Of a stretch of 61,021 nucleotides of DNA, positions 38,468 through 47,242 are shown piece after piece. Below the pieces are notes generated by a model. It was not told the DNA's origin. It did not search any database and saw nothing but the letters and a program-made list of their open reading frames with translations. The translations under genes were made by a program, and so were the position numbers. Source of the stretch: an uncultured Oscillospiraceae bacterium (GTDB lineage Bacteria; Bacillota; Clostridia; Oscillospirales; Oscillospiraceae); assembly GCA_947629795.1 (NCBI GenBank), contig CANRFC010000013.1, positions 1 to 61,021 on the forward strand. The letters run 5' to 3'. Positions within the stretch are counted from its first letter, which is position 1; each line of letters begins with the position of its first letter.

Positions 38468-40465
38468 ATGAAGCTCTTTCCCCGCCTGGGGGCTCTCACC
38501 GGGGCCCTGGTGCTCACCCTCACCCTGGCCATCCCCGCCGGGGCCCAGGCCCCCGTGGCCACCCCCGAGGCACTGACCATCCTCTTTACCCACGATACCC
38601 ACGACCACTTTTACCCCGACGCCGCCGGCGTGGGAGGCTACACCCGCCTTGCCACAGCGCTGAAGGAGCAGCGGGAGACCGCCGCCCGGGATACGGCCTA
38701 CGGGGAGAACGGGCGGGCCACCGTCACCCTGGACGCCGGGGACTTCTCCATGGGCTCCCTCTTCCAGACGGTCTACGCCACCGACGCCCCCGAGCTCCGG
38801 GCCCTGGGGGCCATGGGGTACGACGCGGTGACCCTGGGCAACCACGAGTTCGACTACCGCCCCCAGGGCCTGGCGGATATGCTCAACGCCGCCAAGGCGT
38901 ACGAGAGTTACTGGGAGGCCCAGCCCAGCCGGAACATCCTCCCCTCTGAGGAAGAATTGCAGATGTTCGGACCATACAGCGGTTCTCTCCCCGCCCTCGT
39001 CCAGGCCAACTACAAGACCCCCAAGGACCCCTCGGCCCCCGGTGCGCAGGCGTTGGCGGAGGCCATGGAGAACTACCCCGTCACCGACTACACCGTCATC
39101 GAGAAGCCCGGCCACGGCGGCCTGGCGGACGGGGACACCCTGCGCATCGCCGTCTTTGGCGTCATGGGGGTGGACTCCGACGACTGCGCCCCCATGTCGG
39201 GGATGGCCCTGGAGCCCCTGGCGGACGCCGCCAAGCGGGTAGTGAAAGAAATTCAAGAGAAGGAAAATCCCGACTATATCATCTGTCTCTCCCACTCGGG
39301 CACCGAGGACGGGAAGGGGGAGGACTACGAGCTGGCCAAGGCGGTGGACGGCATCGACGTCATCATCTCGGGCCACACCCACACCACCCTGGACGAGCCC
39401 ATCCAGGTCAACGACACCCTCATCGTCTCCTGCGGGCCCTACACCCAGAACCTGGGGGTCCTCACCGTGGGCCGCAGCGGTGGGGACGGCTCCATCGAGC
39501 TGCACTCCTATGAGCTCCTCCCCATTGACGGCACCATCACGCCCGACCCGGACCTCACCGCCCTGGCCGAGGGCTTCAAGGCCAAGGTGGATGAAAAGTA
39601 CCTCTCCCAGTACGATCTGGGCTACGACCAGGTCCTGGCCCGGGCGGAGCAGGACTTCACCATCCCCCAGACCGGGGACCTCATCGGAAACGCCTACATC
39701 CAGACCGTGAAGGAGCTGGAGGGGGATTCCTACGTCCCCATCGCCTTCGCCGTGGCTCCCGACGGGGTCATCCGGGGGGCAATCCAGGCCGGAGAGGTCA
39801 CCACCTCCCACGCCTTCGACATCCTCTCCCTGGGTTCCGGGGCGGACGGGAGCCCGGGGTATCCCCTGGTGAGCGTTTACCTCACCGGGAAGGACCTGAA
39901 AAACGCCTTCGAGGTGGACGCCTCGGTGTCTGCCCTCATGCCCGCCGCCACCCTCTACGGGGCGGGGAGCTGCTGGCGCTATAATCCCCACCGGATGTTC
40001 CTGGACCGGGTGGCGGAGTGCCAGGTCACCACCCAGGATGGGAACATCGCCGGGAGCATTGCCAACGACAAGCTCTACCGGGTGGTGGCCGACCTCTACT
40101 CGGGGCAGATGCTCTCCACGGTGAAGGAGAAGTCCTTCGGGCTGCTCTCCATCACCCCCCGGAATGCCGACGGCAGCGAGGTCACGGACTTTGAGGACTG
40201 CATCATCCACGACGGAGAGGGCCGGGAGGTCAAGGCGTGGTACGCCCTGGCGGCCTATTTGAAAGGGGCCGGGGCGGCGGAGGTCCAGCCCGTCAGCAAG
40301 CGGGCCGACCCGAGCTGGAACCCGGCAGCGCTCCTCTTCCCCATGGGGGCGCCCACCGCCCTGGTGCTGGGGGCGGCGCTGGTCCTCATTCTGGCCGTGG
40401 CCCTCATTGTCCGCCGCGTCCGCCGGCGGGGGAGCCGGGGCTACCGGCCCTACCGGGGAAAGTGA
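38468..40465 (+). CDS. Membrane-anchored 5'-nucleotidase / metallophosphoesterase
   Basis: A secreted, C-terminally anchored nucleotide hydrolase of 665 residues. The signal peptide ends near AGAQA (26). The metallophosphatase motifs are FTHDTHDHF (about 38), LDAGDFSMG, LGNHEFDY and SGHTHTTLD. The 5'-nucleotidase C-terminal domain follows (about 390-590), then a transmembrane helix (PTALVLGAALVLILAVALIV) and a basic tail. It probably acts outside the cell on nucleotides or related phosphoesters. ATG 38468 is chosen because AGGAGG lies 8 nt before it; the earlier ATG at 38447 has none. Confidence 0.92.
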   Translation: MKLFPRLGALTGALVLTLTLAIPAGAQAPVATPEALTILFTHDTHDHFYPDAAGVGGYTRLATALKEQRETAARDTAYGENGRATVTLDAGDFSMGSLFQTVYATDAPELRALGAMGYDAVTLGNHEFDYRPQGLADMLNAAKAYESYWEAQPSRNILPSEEELQMFGPYSGSLPALVQANYKTPKDPSAPGAQALAEAMENYPVTDYTVIEKPGHGGLADGDTLRIAVFGVMGVDSDDCAPMSGMALEPLADAAKRVVKEIQEKENPDYIICLSHSGTEDGKGEDYELAKAVDGIDVIISGHTHTTLDEPIQVNDTLIVSCGPYTQNLGVLTVGRSGGDGSIELHSYELLPIDGTITPDPDLTALAEGFKAKVDEKYLSQYDLGYDQVLARAEQDFTIPQTGDLIGNAYIQTVKELEGDSYVPIAFAVAPDGVIRGAIQAGEVTTSHAFDILSLGSGADGSPGYPLVSVYLTGKDLKNAFEVDASVSALMPAATLYGAGSCWRYNPHRMFLDRVAECQVTTQDGNIAGSIANDKLYRVVADLYSGQMLSTVKEKSFGLLSITPRNADGSEVTDFEDCIIHDGEGREVKAWYALAAYLKGAGAAEVQPVSKRADPSWNPAALLFPMGAPTALVLGAALVLILAVALIVRRVRRRGSRGYRPYRGK

Positions 40466-40468
40466 GCC

Positions 40469-41305
40469 TCAGTTCCCGCCGCAGAGGCAGGGAATTTTCA
40501 GCACCTCTCCGGCGTAGATGCGGTCGGGGTCGGCGATGTTGTTGAGCCGCACCAGGTCGTCCACGGTGGTGAGGAACCGCCGGGCGATGCCGCTGAGGGT
40601 GTCCCCCCGGACCACAGTGTAGTCAAAGGTGGGCTCCACAGGGGGCTCTTCCTCCACCAGCACGGCATCGGTGAAGGTGTCCCGGTCCACATCGGCGGTG
40701 ATGCCGGCGACCCGTCCGGTGTCGGTGTACTGCCAGCCGGCCCACTCCTCCCAGGCGGTGAAGCGCAGGTCGGGGGCATCCACGTCCCACTCGGCCACCC
40801 AGAGGGGATACTCCCCCAGGTCCAGCCGGCGGGCGTTGGATACGTCGCAGTAGACCATGGGCCGCACCCCCAGCTCGGCCTCCACCGTCTCCAGGAAGGC
40901 CCCGGCGATGGCGGTGGCCCGGTCCGGACGGAGGGCCCCGGTGAGCTCATAGTCCAGCACTGGGCGGCACTGGTAGTCCAGCTCCCGGATGAGGGTCGAG
41001 AAGCGGTGGGCCTGGAGCCGGGCCTCTTCAGGGGCCCGGGCCTCCAGGAAGTGGTAGAAGCCCACCTTCAGTCCGGCGGCGCGGGCCAGTTCGTAGTTGC
41101 GGCGGAAGTTCTCGTCCACTCCCTCATAGCCGTAGCTGGAGCGGATATAGACCACCTCGATGCCGTCATCGGCCACGGCGGAGAAGTCGATCTCGCCCTG
41201 GTAGACGCTGACGTCCACCCCCTCCATGGCCAGGGCAGGGGAGAGGGCGCACAGGGCGGCCGAGAGGGTCAGAAGGGCGGCGGCAAGACGCTGACGAAGT
41301 TTCAT
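40469..41305 (-). CDS. GH25 lysozyme-like hydrolase with LysM domain
   Basis: A secreted peptidoglycan muramidase of 278 residues. The signal peptide ends at ALA (26). The GH25 barrel begins MEGVDVSVYQGEIDFSAVAD with the catalytic DxE pair region PVLDYEL, and WVAEWDVDAPDLRFTAWEEW is typical. A C-terminal LysM binds the wall (YTVVRGDTLSGIARRFLTTV). GAGGTG precedes the ATG at 41305. The stop is 3 nt from the convergent 5'-nucleotidase gene. Its promoter region shares CCCGCCGG..CATAGGATGG with dpaA, hinting at sporulation control. Confidence 0.93.
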   Translation of the reverse strand: MKLRQRLAAALLTLSAALCALSPALAMEGVDVSVYQGEIDFSAVADDGIEVVYIRSSYGYEGVDENFRRNYELARAAGLKVGFYHFLEARAPEEARLQAHRFSTLIRELDYQCRPVLDYELTGALRPDRATAIAGAFLETVEAELGVRPMVYCDVSNARRLDLGEYPLWVAEWDVDAPDLRFTAWEEWAGWQYTDTGRVAGITADVDRDTFTDAVLVEEEPPVEPTFDYTVVRGDTLSGIARRFLTTVDDLVRLNNIADPDRIYAGEVLKIPCLCGGN

Positions 41306-41356
41306 AGGGGACACCTCACAGTTAAAGTGCCCCATCCTATGCTCCGGCGGGACAGA

Positions 41357-41385
41357 TTGACTTTCCGCCCCTGCCGTGATACACT
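41357..41385 (+). promoter_or_regulatory. Promoter of icd
   Basis: TTGACT (41357-41362), 17-nt spacer, TACACT (41380-41385), 29 nt before the start codon. The divergent lysozyme promoter motif CATAGGAT lies at 41341-41334. Confidence 0.75.
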
Positions 41386-41413
41386 GGGACAAACCCAAAG
41401 GAGGAATGGACCC

Positions 41414-42619
41414 ATGGACAAAATTCCGATGAAAACCCCTCTTGTGGAGATGGACGGGGACGAGATGACCCGTGTGCTCTGGGCGGAGATCAAGAAAGAG
41501 CTCCTGGAGCCCTTCATCGACCTGAAGACCGAATATTACGACCTGGGCCTCCCCCAGCGGGAGAAGACCCACGACCAGGTCACCGTGGACGCCGCCCAGG
41601 CCACCCGGAAGTACGGCGTGGCGGTGAAGTGCGCCACCATTACCCCCAACGCCCAGCGGGTGGAGGAGTATAAGCTCACCCAGATGTGGAAGTCCCCCAA
41701 CGCCACCATCCGGGCCATCCTGGACGGCACCGTCTTCCGCACTCCCATCATGGTCCAGGGAGTCAACCCGGTGGTGAAGAACTGGAAAAAGCCCATCACC
41801 ATCGCCCGCCACGCCTACGGCGATATCTACAAGGCCACCGAGTTCCAGCCCAAGGGCCCCGGCAAGGCCGAGCTGGTCTTCACCGACGAGACCGGCGCCG
41901 AGACCCGCCAGACCATCTTCGACTTCCAGGGTCCCGGGGTTCTCCAGGGGATGTACAACACCGACGCCTCCATCTCCTCCTTCGCCCGCTCCTGCTTCCA
42001 GTACGCCCTGGACGCGGGGCAGGACCTGTGGTTTGCCGCCAAGGACACCATCTCCAAGCAGTATGACCACCACTTCAAGGACGTCTTCCAGGAGATCTTC
42101 GACGCCGAATACGCCAAGAAATTCAAGAAGGCCCGCATCGAGTACTTCTACACCCTCATTGACGACGCGGTGGCCCGGGTCATCCGCTCTGAGGGGGGCT
42201 TCATCTGGGCCTGCAAGAACTACGACGGCGACGTGATGAGCGACATGGTCTCCACCGCCTTCGGCTCCCTGGCCATGATGACCTCGGTGCTGGTCTCCCC
42301 CGAGGGCAACTACGAGTACGAGGCCGCCCACGGCACCGTCACCCGGCACTATTACAAGTACCTCAAGGGCCAGGAGACCTCCACCAACCCCATGGCCACC
42401 ATTTTCGCCTGGACCGGCGCTCTGCGCAAGCGGGGGGAGCTGGACGGCATCCAGGAGCTGCCCGCCTTCGCCGACAGGCTGGAGAAGGCCTGCATCGACA
42501 CCATCGAGGGCGGCACCATGACCCAGGACCTCTACGGCCTGTGGGAGGGGGACGTCCCCGCCCGGGCCGTCACCAGCACCGAGTTCCTGAAAGCGGTGCG
42601 CCAGAAGCTGGAGGAGTAA
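41414..42619 (+). CDS. icd: Isocitrate dehydrogenase, NADP-type dimer
   Basis: Oxidatively decarboxylates isocitrate to 2-oxoglutarate. The 401-residue protein belongs to the eukaryotic-like homodimeric subfamily. It has PLVEMDGDEMTRVLWAEIK at the start, KSPNATIRAILDGTVFRTPI, then ITIARHAYGDIYKATEF, DDAVARVIRSEGGFIWACKN, and the NADP-binding EAAHGTVTRHY. AGGAGG lies 9 nt before the ATG. It is a single-gene unit with a strong promoter and terminator. In an anaerobe it would serve glutamate synthesis rather than a full cycle (inference). Confidence 0.96.
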   Translation: MDKIPMKTPLVEMDGDEMTRVLWAEIKKELLEPFIDLKTEYYDLGLPQREKTHDQVTVDAAQATRKYGVAVKCATITPNAQRVEEYKLTQMWKSPNATIRAILDGTVFRTPIMVQGVNPVVKNWKKPITIARHAYGDIYKATEFQPKGPGKAELVFTDETGAETRQTIFDFQGPGVLQGMYNTDASISSFARSCFQYALDAGQDLWFAAKDTISKQYDHHFKDVFQEIFDAEYAKKFKKARIEYFYTLIDDAVARVIRSEGGFIWACKNYDGDVMSDMVSTAFGSLAMMTSVLVSPEGNYEYEAAHGTVTRHYYKYLKGQETSTNPMATIFAWTGALRKRGELDGIQELPAFADRLEKACIDTIEGGTMTQDLYGLWEGDVPARAVTSTEFLKAVRQKLEE

Positions 42620-42634
42620 GGAAGCAAAGCAGCA

Positions 42635-42666
42635 AAAAGGAGCGGCGCCCCGGCGCCGCTCCTTTT
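42635..42666. terminator. Bidirectional terminator between icd and trkH
   Basis: AAAAGGAGCGGCGCC pairs with GGCGCCGCTCCTTTT, between the convergent stops. Confidence 0.93.
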
Positions 42667-42674
42667 GTCGTTTT

Positions 42675-44126
42675 TTACCCCGCCTTTTTCCACGTCCTGG
42701 GAGACAGCAGGATGAGCAGCGGGAAGATCTCCAGCCTTCCCAGGAGCATATCCAGCATGAGCACCACCTTGGACAGGTCGGAGAACATGGAGTAGTTGCT
42801 GGTGGGCCCCACCATGTCCAGGCCGGGGCCGATGTTGTTCAGGCAGGCCAGCACGGCGGTGAGGTTGGTCTCCAGAGACAGATCGTCCAGGGAGAGGATG
42901 AGGAAGGAGACCACCGCGATGGCGCAGTAGGCGCTCATGTAGGTGCTCACCCCCTGAAGGGTCTCCTCGCTCACCACGTGCCCGTCGGCCCGCACCAGGT
43001 TGACGCTGCGGGGGTGGAGCATCCGCTTGATCTGGGAGCTGAGGGACTTGAACAGCAACACGATCCGGGCGCACTTCACGCCGCCGCCGGTGCTGCCGGC
43101 GCTGGCGCCGATGACCATCAGCACCACCAGAAGGCTCCGGGAGAGCTGGGGCCAGGCGTTGAAGTCCACGGTGGCAAAGCCGGTGGTGGTCATGATGCTG
43201 GACACGGTGAAGGCCGCGTGGTGGAAGGCCTCCCGGAGGGTGGGGAAGAGGGGCCGGATGTCGGTGGCGATCACCGTCATGGTCCCCAGCAGAACGCCCA
43301 GATAGACCCACAGCTCCTCGCTGCGCACCGCCTGCCGCCACTTGCCCAGCAGCAGGAGGAAGTAGATGGAGAAGTTCACCCCGAACATGGCCATGAAGAC
43401 GGTGCAAACCGTCTGGCAGTAGGGGGAGTAGCCGGCGATGGAGCTGTTCTTGATGCCGAAGCCGCCGGTGCCCGCCGTGCCGAAGGCGGTGCACAGGCTG
43501 TCGAAGAGGGGCATCCGCCCCAGCAGGAGGAAGATCACGCACAGCACGGTGAGGGCGATATAGATCAGGTACAGGATGGCCGCCGTCTGCCGGATCTTGG
43601 GCACCAGCTTGCCCACCGAGGGCCCGGGGCTCTCGGCCCGCAGGAGGTGGACGGAATAGCCCCCCTTGCCCATGGGCACCACCGCCAGGAGGAAGACCAG
43701 GATGCCCATGCCACCCAGCCAGTGGGTGAAGGAGCGCCAGAACAGCAGCCCCCGGCTCATGGCCTCCACGTCGGTGAGGATGGAGGCCCCGGTGGTGGTG
43801 AAGCCCGAGATGACCTCGAACAGGGCGTCCACATAGTGGGGGATCTCCCCGGACAGCCGGAAGGGCAGAGCCCCCACCGCCGAGAGGAGGAGCCAGCCCA
43901 GGGTGGTGATAAGGAAGCTCTCCCGGGCGTAGAACCGGCCCTGGGCCTTGCGGCACACCAGCCACAGTACCGCCCCTGCCCCGGCGGAGAGGACCATGGT
44001 GGCGAAAATGGCCCGCAGGGCCACCCGCTCCCCGTCGTAGATGGAGATGAGGGCCGAGGGCAGCAGGAAGAGACATTCCAGCAGCAAAAGGAAGGACAGG
44101 ACCTTCCCGATCATCTTTCGGTTCAT
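42675..44126 (-). CDS. trkH: Potassium uptake protein, TrkH family
   Basis: Membrane pore subunit of the Trk/Ktr potassium uptake system, 483 residues, with the four pore-loop repeats recognisable: SGFTTTGASI, GTAGTGGFGI, SSIMTTTGFATVDF and LNNIGPGLDMVG. Ten or more membrane segments. Its start is 12 nt after the stop of trkA, which gates it, so the two form an operon in the order trkA-trkH. Confidence 0.95.
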   Translation of the reverse strand: MNRKMIGKVLSFLLLLECLFLLPSALISIYDGERVALRAIFATMVLSAGAGAVLWLVCRKAQGRFYARESFLITTLGWLLLSAVGALPFRLSGEIPHYVDALFEVISGFTTTGASILTDVEAMSRGLLFWRSFTHWLGGMGILVFLLAVVPMGKGGYSVHLLRAESPGPSVGKLVPKIRQTAAILYLIYIALTVLCVIFLLLGRMPLFDSLCTAFGTAGTGGFGIKNSSIAGYSPYCQTVCTVFMAMFGVNFSIYFLLLLGKWRQAVRSEELWVYLGVLLGTMTVIATDIRPLFPTLREAFHHAAFTVSSIMTTTGFATVDFNAWPQLSRSLLVVLMVIGASAGSTGGGVKCARIVLLFKSLSSQIKRMLHPRSVNLVRADGHVVSEETLQGVSTYMSAYCAIAVVSFLILSLDDLSLETNLTAVLACLNNIGPGLDMVGPTSNYSMFSDLSKVVLMLDMLLGRLEIFPLLILLSPRTWKKAG

Positions 44127-44138
44127 GGTCCGCTCCCC

Positions 44139-45503
44139 TTACGACTCGAAGATATCGGACAGATCGCTGATGGCCCGCTCCTGGGTGGCCACCACGATCA
44201 CCGTGTCGCCGGGGGCAAAGGAGCTGTCGCCCCGGGGGATGATGGTCTGTCCCCGGTGGGTGATGCAGGAGATGAGGATGCCCTTGCGCAGAGGCAGGTC
44301 CTTCAAAGGCTCCTTGCAGTGGGGGGTGGAGGGCCCGGCCAGGAACTCCAGGGCCTCTGCCTTCCCGTCGGCGATGGGGTGGAGGGTGAGCACGCTGTCC
44401 GAGGCCGAGGCCGAGGACATGGCCCGTACGTACTGGGCGATGTTGGCGCAGCACAGTCCCTTGGGGCTGATGATGGACCCGATGCCCGAGCGGCGGAACA
44501 CGTCGTAGTACTCGATGCGGTCCACCTTGGTGATGACCTTGCTCACCCCCAGGTGGGTCCCCAGCATGGACAGCACCAGATTCTCCTCGTCCATGCCCGT
44601 GAGGGTGATGAGGGCGTCGTAGGAGCGGATGCCCTCGGCGTCCAGCACGTCCTGGCGGGAGCCGTCGGCCTCGATGACGGTGGCGGCGGGGAAGGCCTCG
44701 GCCAGGCGGACGCAACGCTCATGGTCCCGCTCGATGATCTTCACGTCGATGCCCGAGTCCAGGCACCGCCGGGTGAGGTGGAAGGCGATGCGGGAGCCGC
44801 CGATGATCAGCAGGTTGCGGACCTTGTGCTCCACCAGCCCCAGGTTCTTGATGAGGATGGCCAGGTCCCGGAGGGCGGCGGTGACAAAGATGGTGTCCCC
44901 CTCCTGGAGGACGAAGGAGCCGCCGGGGATGTAGACCTCCTCCCCCCGCTCCACGGCGCACACCAGCACGTTGACCCTGGCGATCTCATAGAGCTTGTGG
45001 AGGGGGATGCCTGTGAGCTTGCTGCCCTCCTGGATGGGCACGGCCACGATCTCCACCCGCCCCTTGGCGAAGGACTCCCGCTTGAGGAAGGAGGGGAACT
45101 GCAGGAGCTGATAGGCCTCATGGGCGGCGGTCTGCTCCGGATTCACCGTGAGGGAGAGCCCCAGCTCCTCCCGCATGGCGGTGAGCTGCTCGGCGTAGTC
45201 CAGGTTGCGGATGCGGGCGATGGTGTGCTTGGCCCCCAGCTTCTTGGCGGTGAGGCAGGTCAGCAGGTTCAGCTCGTCCCGGCTGGTGGCGGCGATGAGC
45301 AGGTCGGCGTCCTCGCACCCCGCGTCCCGCAGGGTGGACATGGACGCGCCGTTGCCCGCCAGTACCATCACGTCCAGCCGCTCGGCGCTGTGGGAGAGCA
45401 CCCGCTCGTTGGGGTCGATGATGGTGATGTCGTGTCCCTCCATGGAAAGCTGCTCGGCCAGGGCCGCGCCCACCTTGCCGTCTCCCACGATGATAATGTT
45501 CAT
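44139..45503 (-). CDS. trkA: Trk potassium system NAD-binding subunit
   Basis: Cytoplasmic gating subunit of the potassium transporter, 454 residues, with two tandem RCK units. The first nucleotide fold is MNIIIVGDGKVGAALAEQL, with acidic residue in the second strand (ITIIDPNERVL). The second fold is RNLLIIGGSRIAFHLTRRCL (about 228). Each is followed by a TrkA_C domain. The ATG at 45503 is behind GGGATGGGAA. A TATAAT at 45613-45608 may be its -10. I see no c-di-AMP riboswitch in the leader. Confidence 0.95.
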   Translation of the reverse strand: MNIIIVGDGKVGAALAEQLSMEGHDITIIDPNERVLSHSAERLDVMVLAGNGASMSTLRDAGCEDADLLIAATSRDELNLLTCLTAKKLGAKHTIARIRNLDYAEQLTAMREELGLSLTVNPEQTAAHEAYQLLQFPSFLKRESFAKGRVEIVAVPIQEGSKLTGIPLHKLYEIARVNVLVCAVERGEEVYIPGGSFVLQEGDTIFVTAALRDLAILIKNLGLVEHKVRNLLIIGGSRIAFHLTRRCLDSGIDVKIIERDHERCVRLAEAFPAATVIEADGSRQDVLDAEGIRSYDALITLTGMDEENLVLSMLGTHLGVSKVITKVDRIEYYDVFRRSGIGSIISPKGLCCANIAQYVRAMSSASASDSVLTLHPIADGKAEALEFLAGPSTPHCKEPLKDLPLRKGILISCITHRGQTIIPRGDSSFAPGDTVIVVATQERAISDLSDIFES

Positions 45504-45656
45504 AGAAAAATTCCCATCCCTTGGCAAAGGCCAAAATTTGCGCCCCGGCCCTTCGGCTGAGGCACATTGGCATTTCTGGTATATTTATGGAAGCCGATAC
45601 TGGCATATTATATCACAGAAAAGATATCTTTCAAGAGGGAGAATGACCCTCAGCGC

Positions 45657-45695
45657 AAAAAGGCGGCCCTCCGGAGCACGGAAGGCCGCCTTTTT
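45657..45695. terminator. Terminator after the rubrerythrin gene
   Basis: AAAAAGGCGGCC-TCCG pairs with CGGA-GGCCGCCTTTTT, 7 nt beyond the stop on the minus strand. Confidence 0.92.
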
Positions 45696-45701
45696 GACCG
45701 C

Positions 45702-46325
45702 TCAGATCACTTCTCTTGTCAATTGCTTCTCGCTGGTGAAGGGGGTCAGCTCCACCCGGATGAACCAGCCCTGGTCGTGGCCGCACACCCAGCACTGGGC
45801 GGGGGGCCGGGTGGCGGTGACCAGATAGCCGCAGTTGAGACACATCCACTGGCACTCTTTCTCGTTGATGAACAGCCGGTCCTCCTCCAGAAGCTGGGCG
45901 AACCGGGCGAACCGGTCTCCGTGGACCTGCTCGATGCGGGCGATCTGGGAGAAGAGGTGGGAGATTTCCGGGAACCCCTCCTCCTTGGCCACATGGGCAA
46001 AGCCGGTGTAGTCGTGCTCAAACTCCTGGTACTCGTTGTGGGCCGCCGCCTTCAGGTGCTCCAGCACCGTGGGGTAGAGGTCCAGGGGGTAGTTGCCCTC
46101 GATGGTCAGATTCTCCCCGGCGAAGGGCCCCAGCTTTTCGTAGAAGGCCTTGGCGTGGGCCCGCTCCTGGTCGGCGGTGAAGAGAAAGACCGCCTCGATG
46201 ACGTGCAGGCCGTTTTTCTTGGCGATCCCCGCCGAGATGGTGTAGCGGTTCCGGGCCTGGCTCTCTCCGGCAAAGGCCCGGAGAAGATTTTTCTTGGTCT
46301 CGCTGCTGGCGAAGGAAACAGACAT
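45702..46325 (-). CDS. Rubrerythrin
   Basis: Non-haem di-iron peroxidase that protects anaerobes from hydrogen peroxide. The 207-residue protein has the ferritin-like diiron domain (NLLRAFAGESQARNRYTISA with the ExxR and later EYQEFE and EQVHGDRF ligands) and a C-terminal rubredoxin-type iron site MCLNCGY ... CWVCGHDQGWF. AGGAGGT lies 7 nt before the ATG at 46325. Monocistronic. Confidence 0.95.
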   Translation of the reverse strand: MSVSFASSETKKNLLRAFAGESQARNRYTISAGIAKKNGLHVIEAVFLFTADQERAHAKAFYEKLGPFAGENLTIEGNYPLDLYPTVLEHLKAAAHNEYQEFEHDYTGFAHVAKEEGFPEISHLFSQIARIEQVHGDRFARFAQLLEEDRLFINEKECQWMCLNCGYLVTATRPPAQCWVCGHDQGWFIRVELTPFTSEKQLTREVI

Positions 46326-46369
46326 AAGGAGACCTCCTTTCGGTCTCAATATGCCCTCTTTTTGCCCCT

Positions 46370-46906
46370 TTATACCGCCCGGGCCGCCCAGGCCGGCGCC
46401 TGGGGATACCGGGGAGCGCCCAGGGAATAAGCGGTGGGGATGGCTCCGGGCAGCACCCCCAGCAGCTCCAGCACGGCGCAGACCTTGTCCATGGTGCTCA
46501 CCGCGAAGGACTCCCGGTAGTGGTAGAGGTGGGGCGTCACGGGGAACATGTGGCTGACGATGATGTCCTGCTCCCTGGGGGTGAGCAGAAACCGCTCTTG
46601 GGCGTTCTCCAGAGCCCACTCCCCGTGGTGGAGCATGTGGGTAAAGTTAGCCCGCAGATCCAGCTGGGTCCAGTCGATGGGATAAAAGTCGTGGAGCAGC
46701 CCGCCCCGGGCAGCCTCCCTGGCTTTCCAGCCCAGCTTCCGGCACAGGACGAAGGCGACATAGGACACCAGCAGGCAGTGGTGATACCGGCTGAAGCCCT
46801 TCCTGTGCTGGGGCAGCGCGGCCATGGACTGCACCGTCTTATCCCCCAGCAGGTCGGCGATGCACGAGAGCCACTCCCCCCGGTATTTAAAGTTCCAGAA
46901 CATCAT
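46370..46906 (-). CDS. HD-domain hydrolase
   Basis: A 178-residue HD-superfamily phosphohydrolase: RKGFSRYHHCLLVSYVAFVL, then LLHDFYPIDW and the histidine-rich HMLHHGEWALENA and SHMFPVTPHLYHYRE, the latter resembling HD proteins of Clostridia annotated only as phosphohydrolases. The ATG at 46906 (MMFWNFKYRG) has GGAGG 5 nt upstream and is preferred to the ATG at 46918. The substrate is unknown. Confidence 0.82.
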   Translation of the reverse strand: MMFWNFKYRGEWLSCIADLLGDKTVQSMAALPQHRKGFSRYHHCLLVSYVAFVLCRKLGWKAREAARGGLLHDFYPIDWTQLDLRANFTHMLHHGEWALENAQERFLLTPREQDIIVSHMFPVTPHLYHYRESFAVSTMDKVCAVLELLGVLPGAIPTAYSLGAPRYPQAPAWAARAV

Positions 46907-46954
46907 GGTTTCCTCCATTTTTTCAGCGCGTTGGGTTTTCCGCCGGGAGCCCCC

Positions 46955-47106
46955 GGCCCGGTCGACAGGCGTTCCCACCTCCCGGCCCGGTCGGCAGGCG
47001 TTTCCGCTCGGCCCAGCCGGCAGGTGTTCTCGCCCCGGCCCGTTTGCCGAAGCGCGTCTCTGCCCCGGCCGGCTGGGAAGGGTTCCGCCTCCCGGCCCTT
47101 CTGCCG
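46955..47106. repeat. Imperfect GC-rich tandem repeats
   Basis: Five to six degenerate units beginning GGCCC(G/A) and containing (T/C)CGGCAGG(C/T)GTT, spaced 29, 26, 27, 30 and 27 bp apart. They fill most of the 336-base gap 46907-47242 between miaA and the HD gene. No gene is supported there. Confidence 0.7.
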
Positions 47107-47242
47107 CCGAAAACACGGTTTCCTCCGTCCTTCCGGCTGCTGAAACTGAGTATAGCCAAAAAAAACGAAGGAAACCAGTGGGGAAAACATGATGATTTTA
47201 TGAAGAATTTCTTACGCCCTGGGGTGGACGGCGGGGAAAAGC

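Noticed and set aside
42978-45560. 860-codon plus-strand frame opposite trkA/trkH
   Set aside because: Antisense shadow spanning two real genes; the translation is repetitive and His/Gly/Asp-rich. The same applies to 9341-11548, 11823-14171, 54121-56724 and 56835-59084 on the plus strand.
45504-45656. c-di-AMP (ydaO) riboswitch before trkA
   Set aside because: The leader is short and lacks the conserved pseudo-symmetric motifs; only promoter-like AT tracts are seen.
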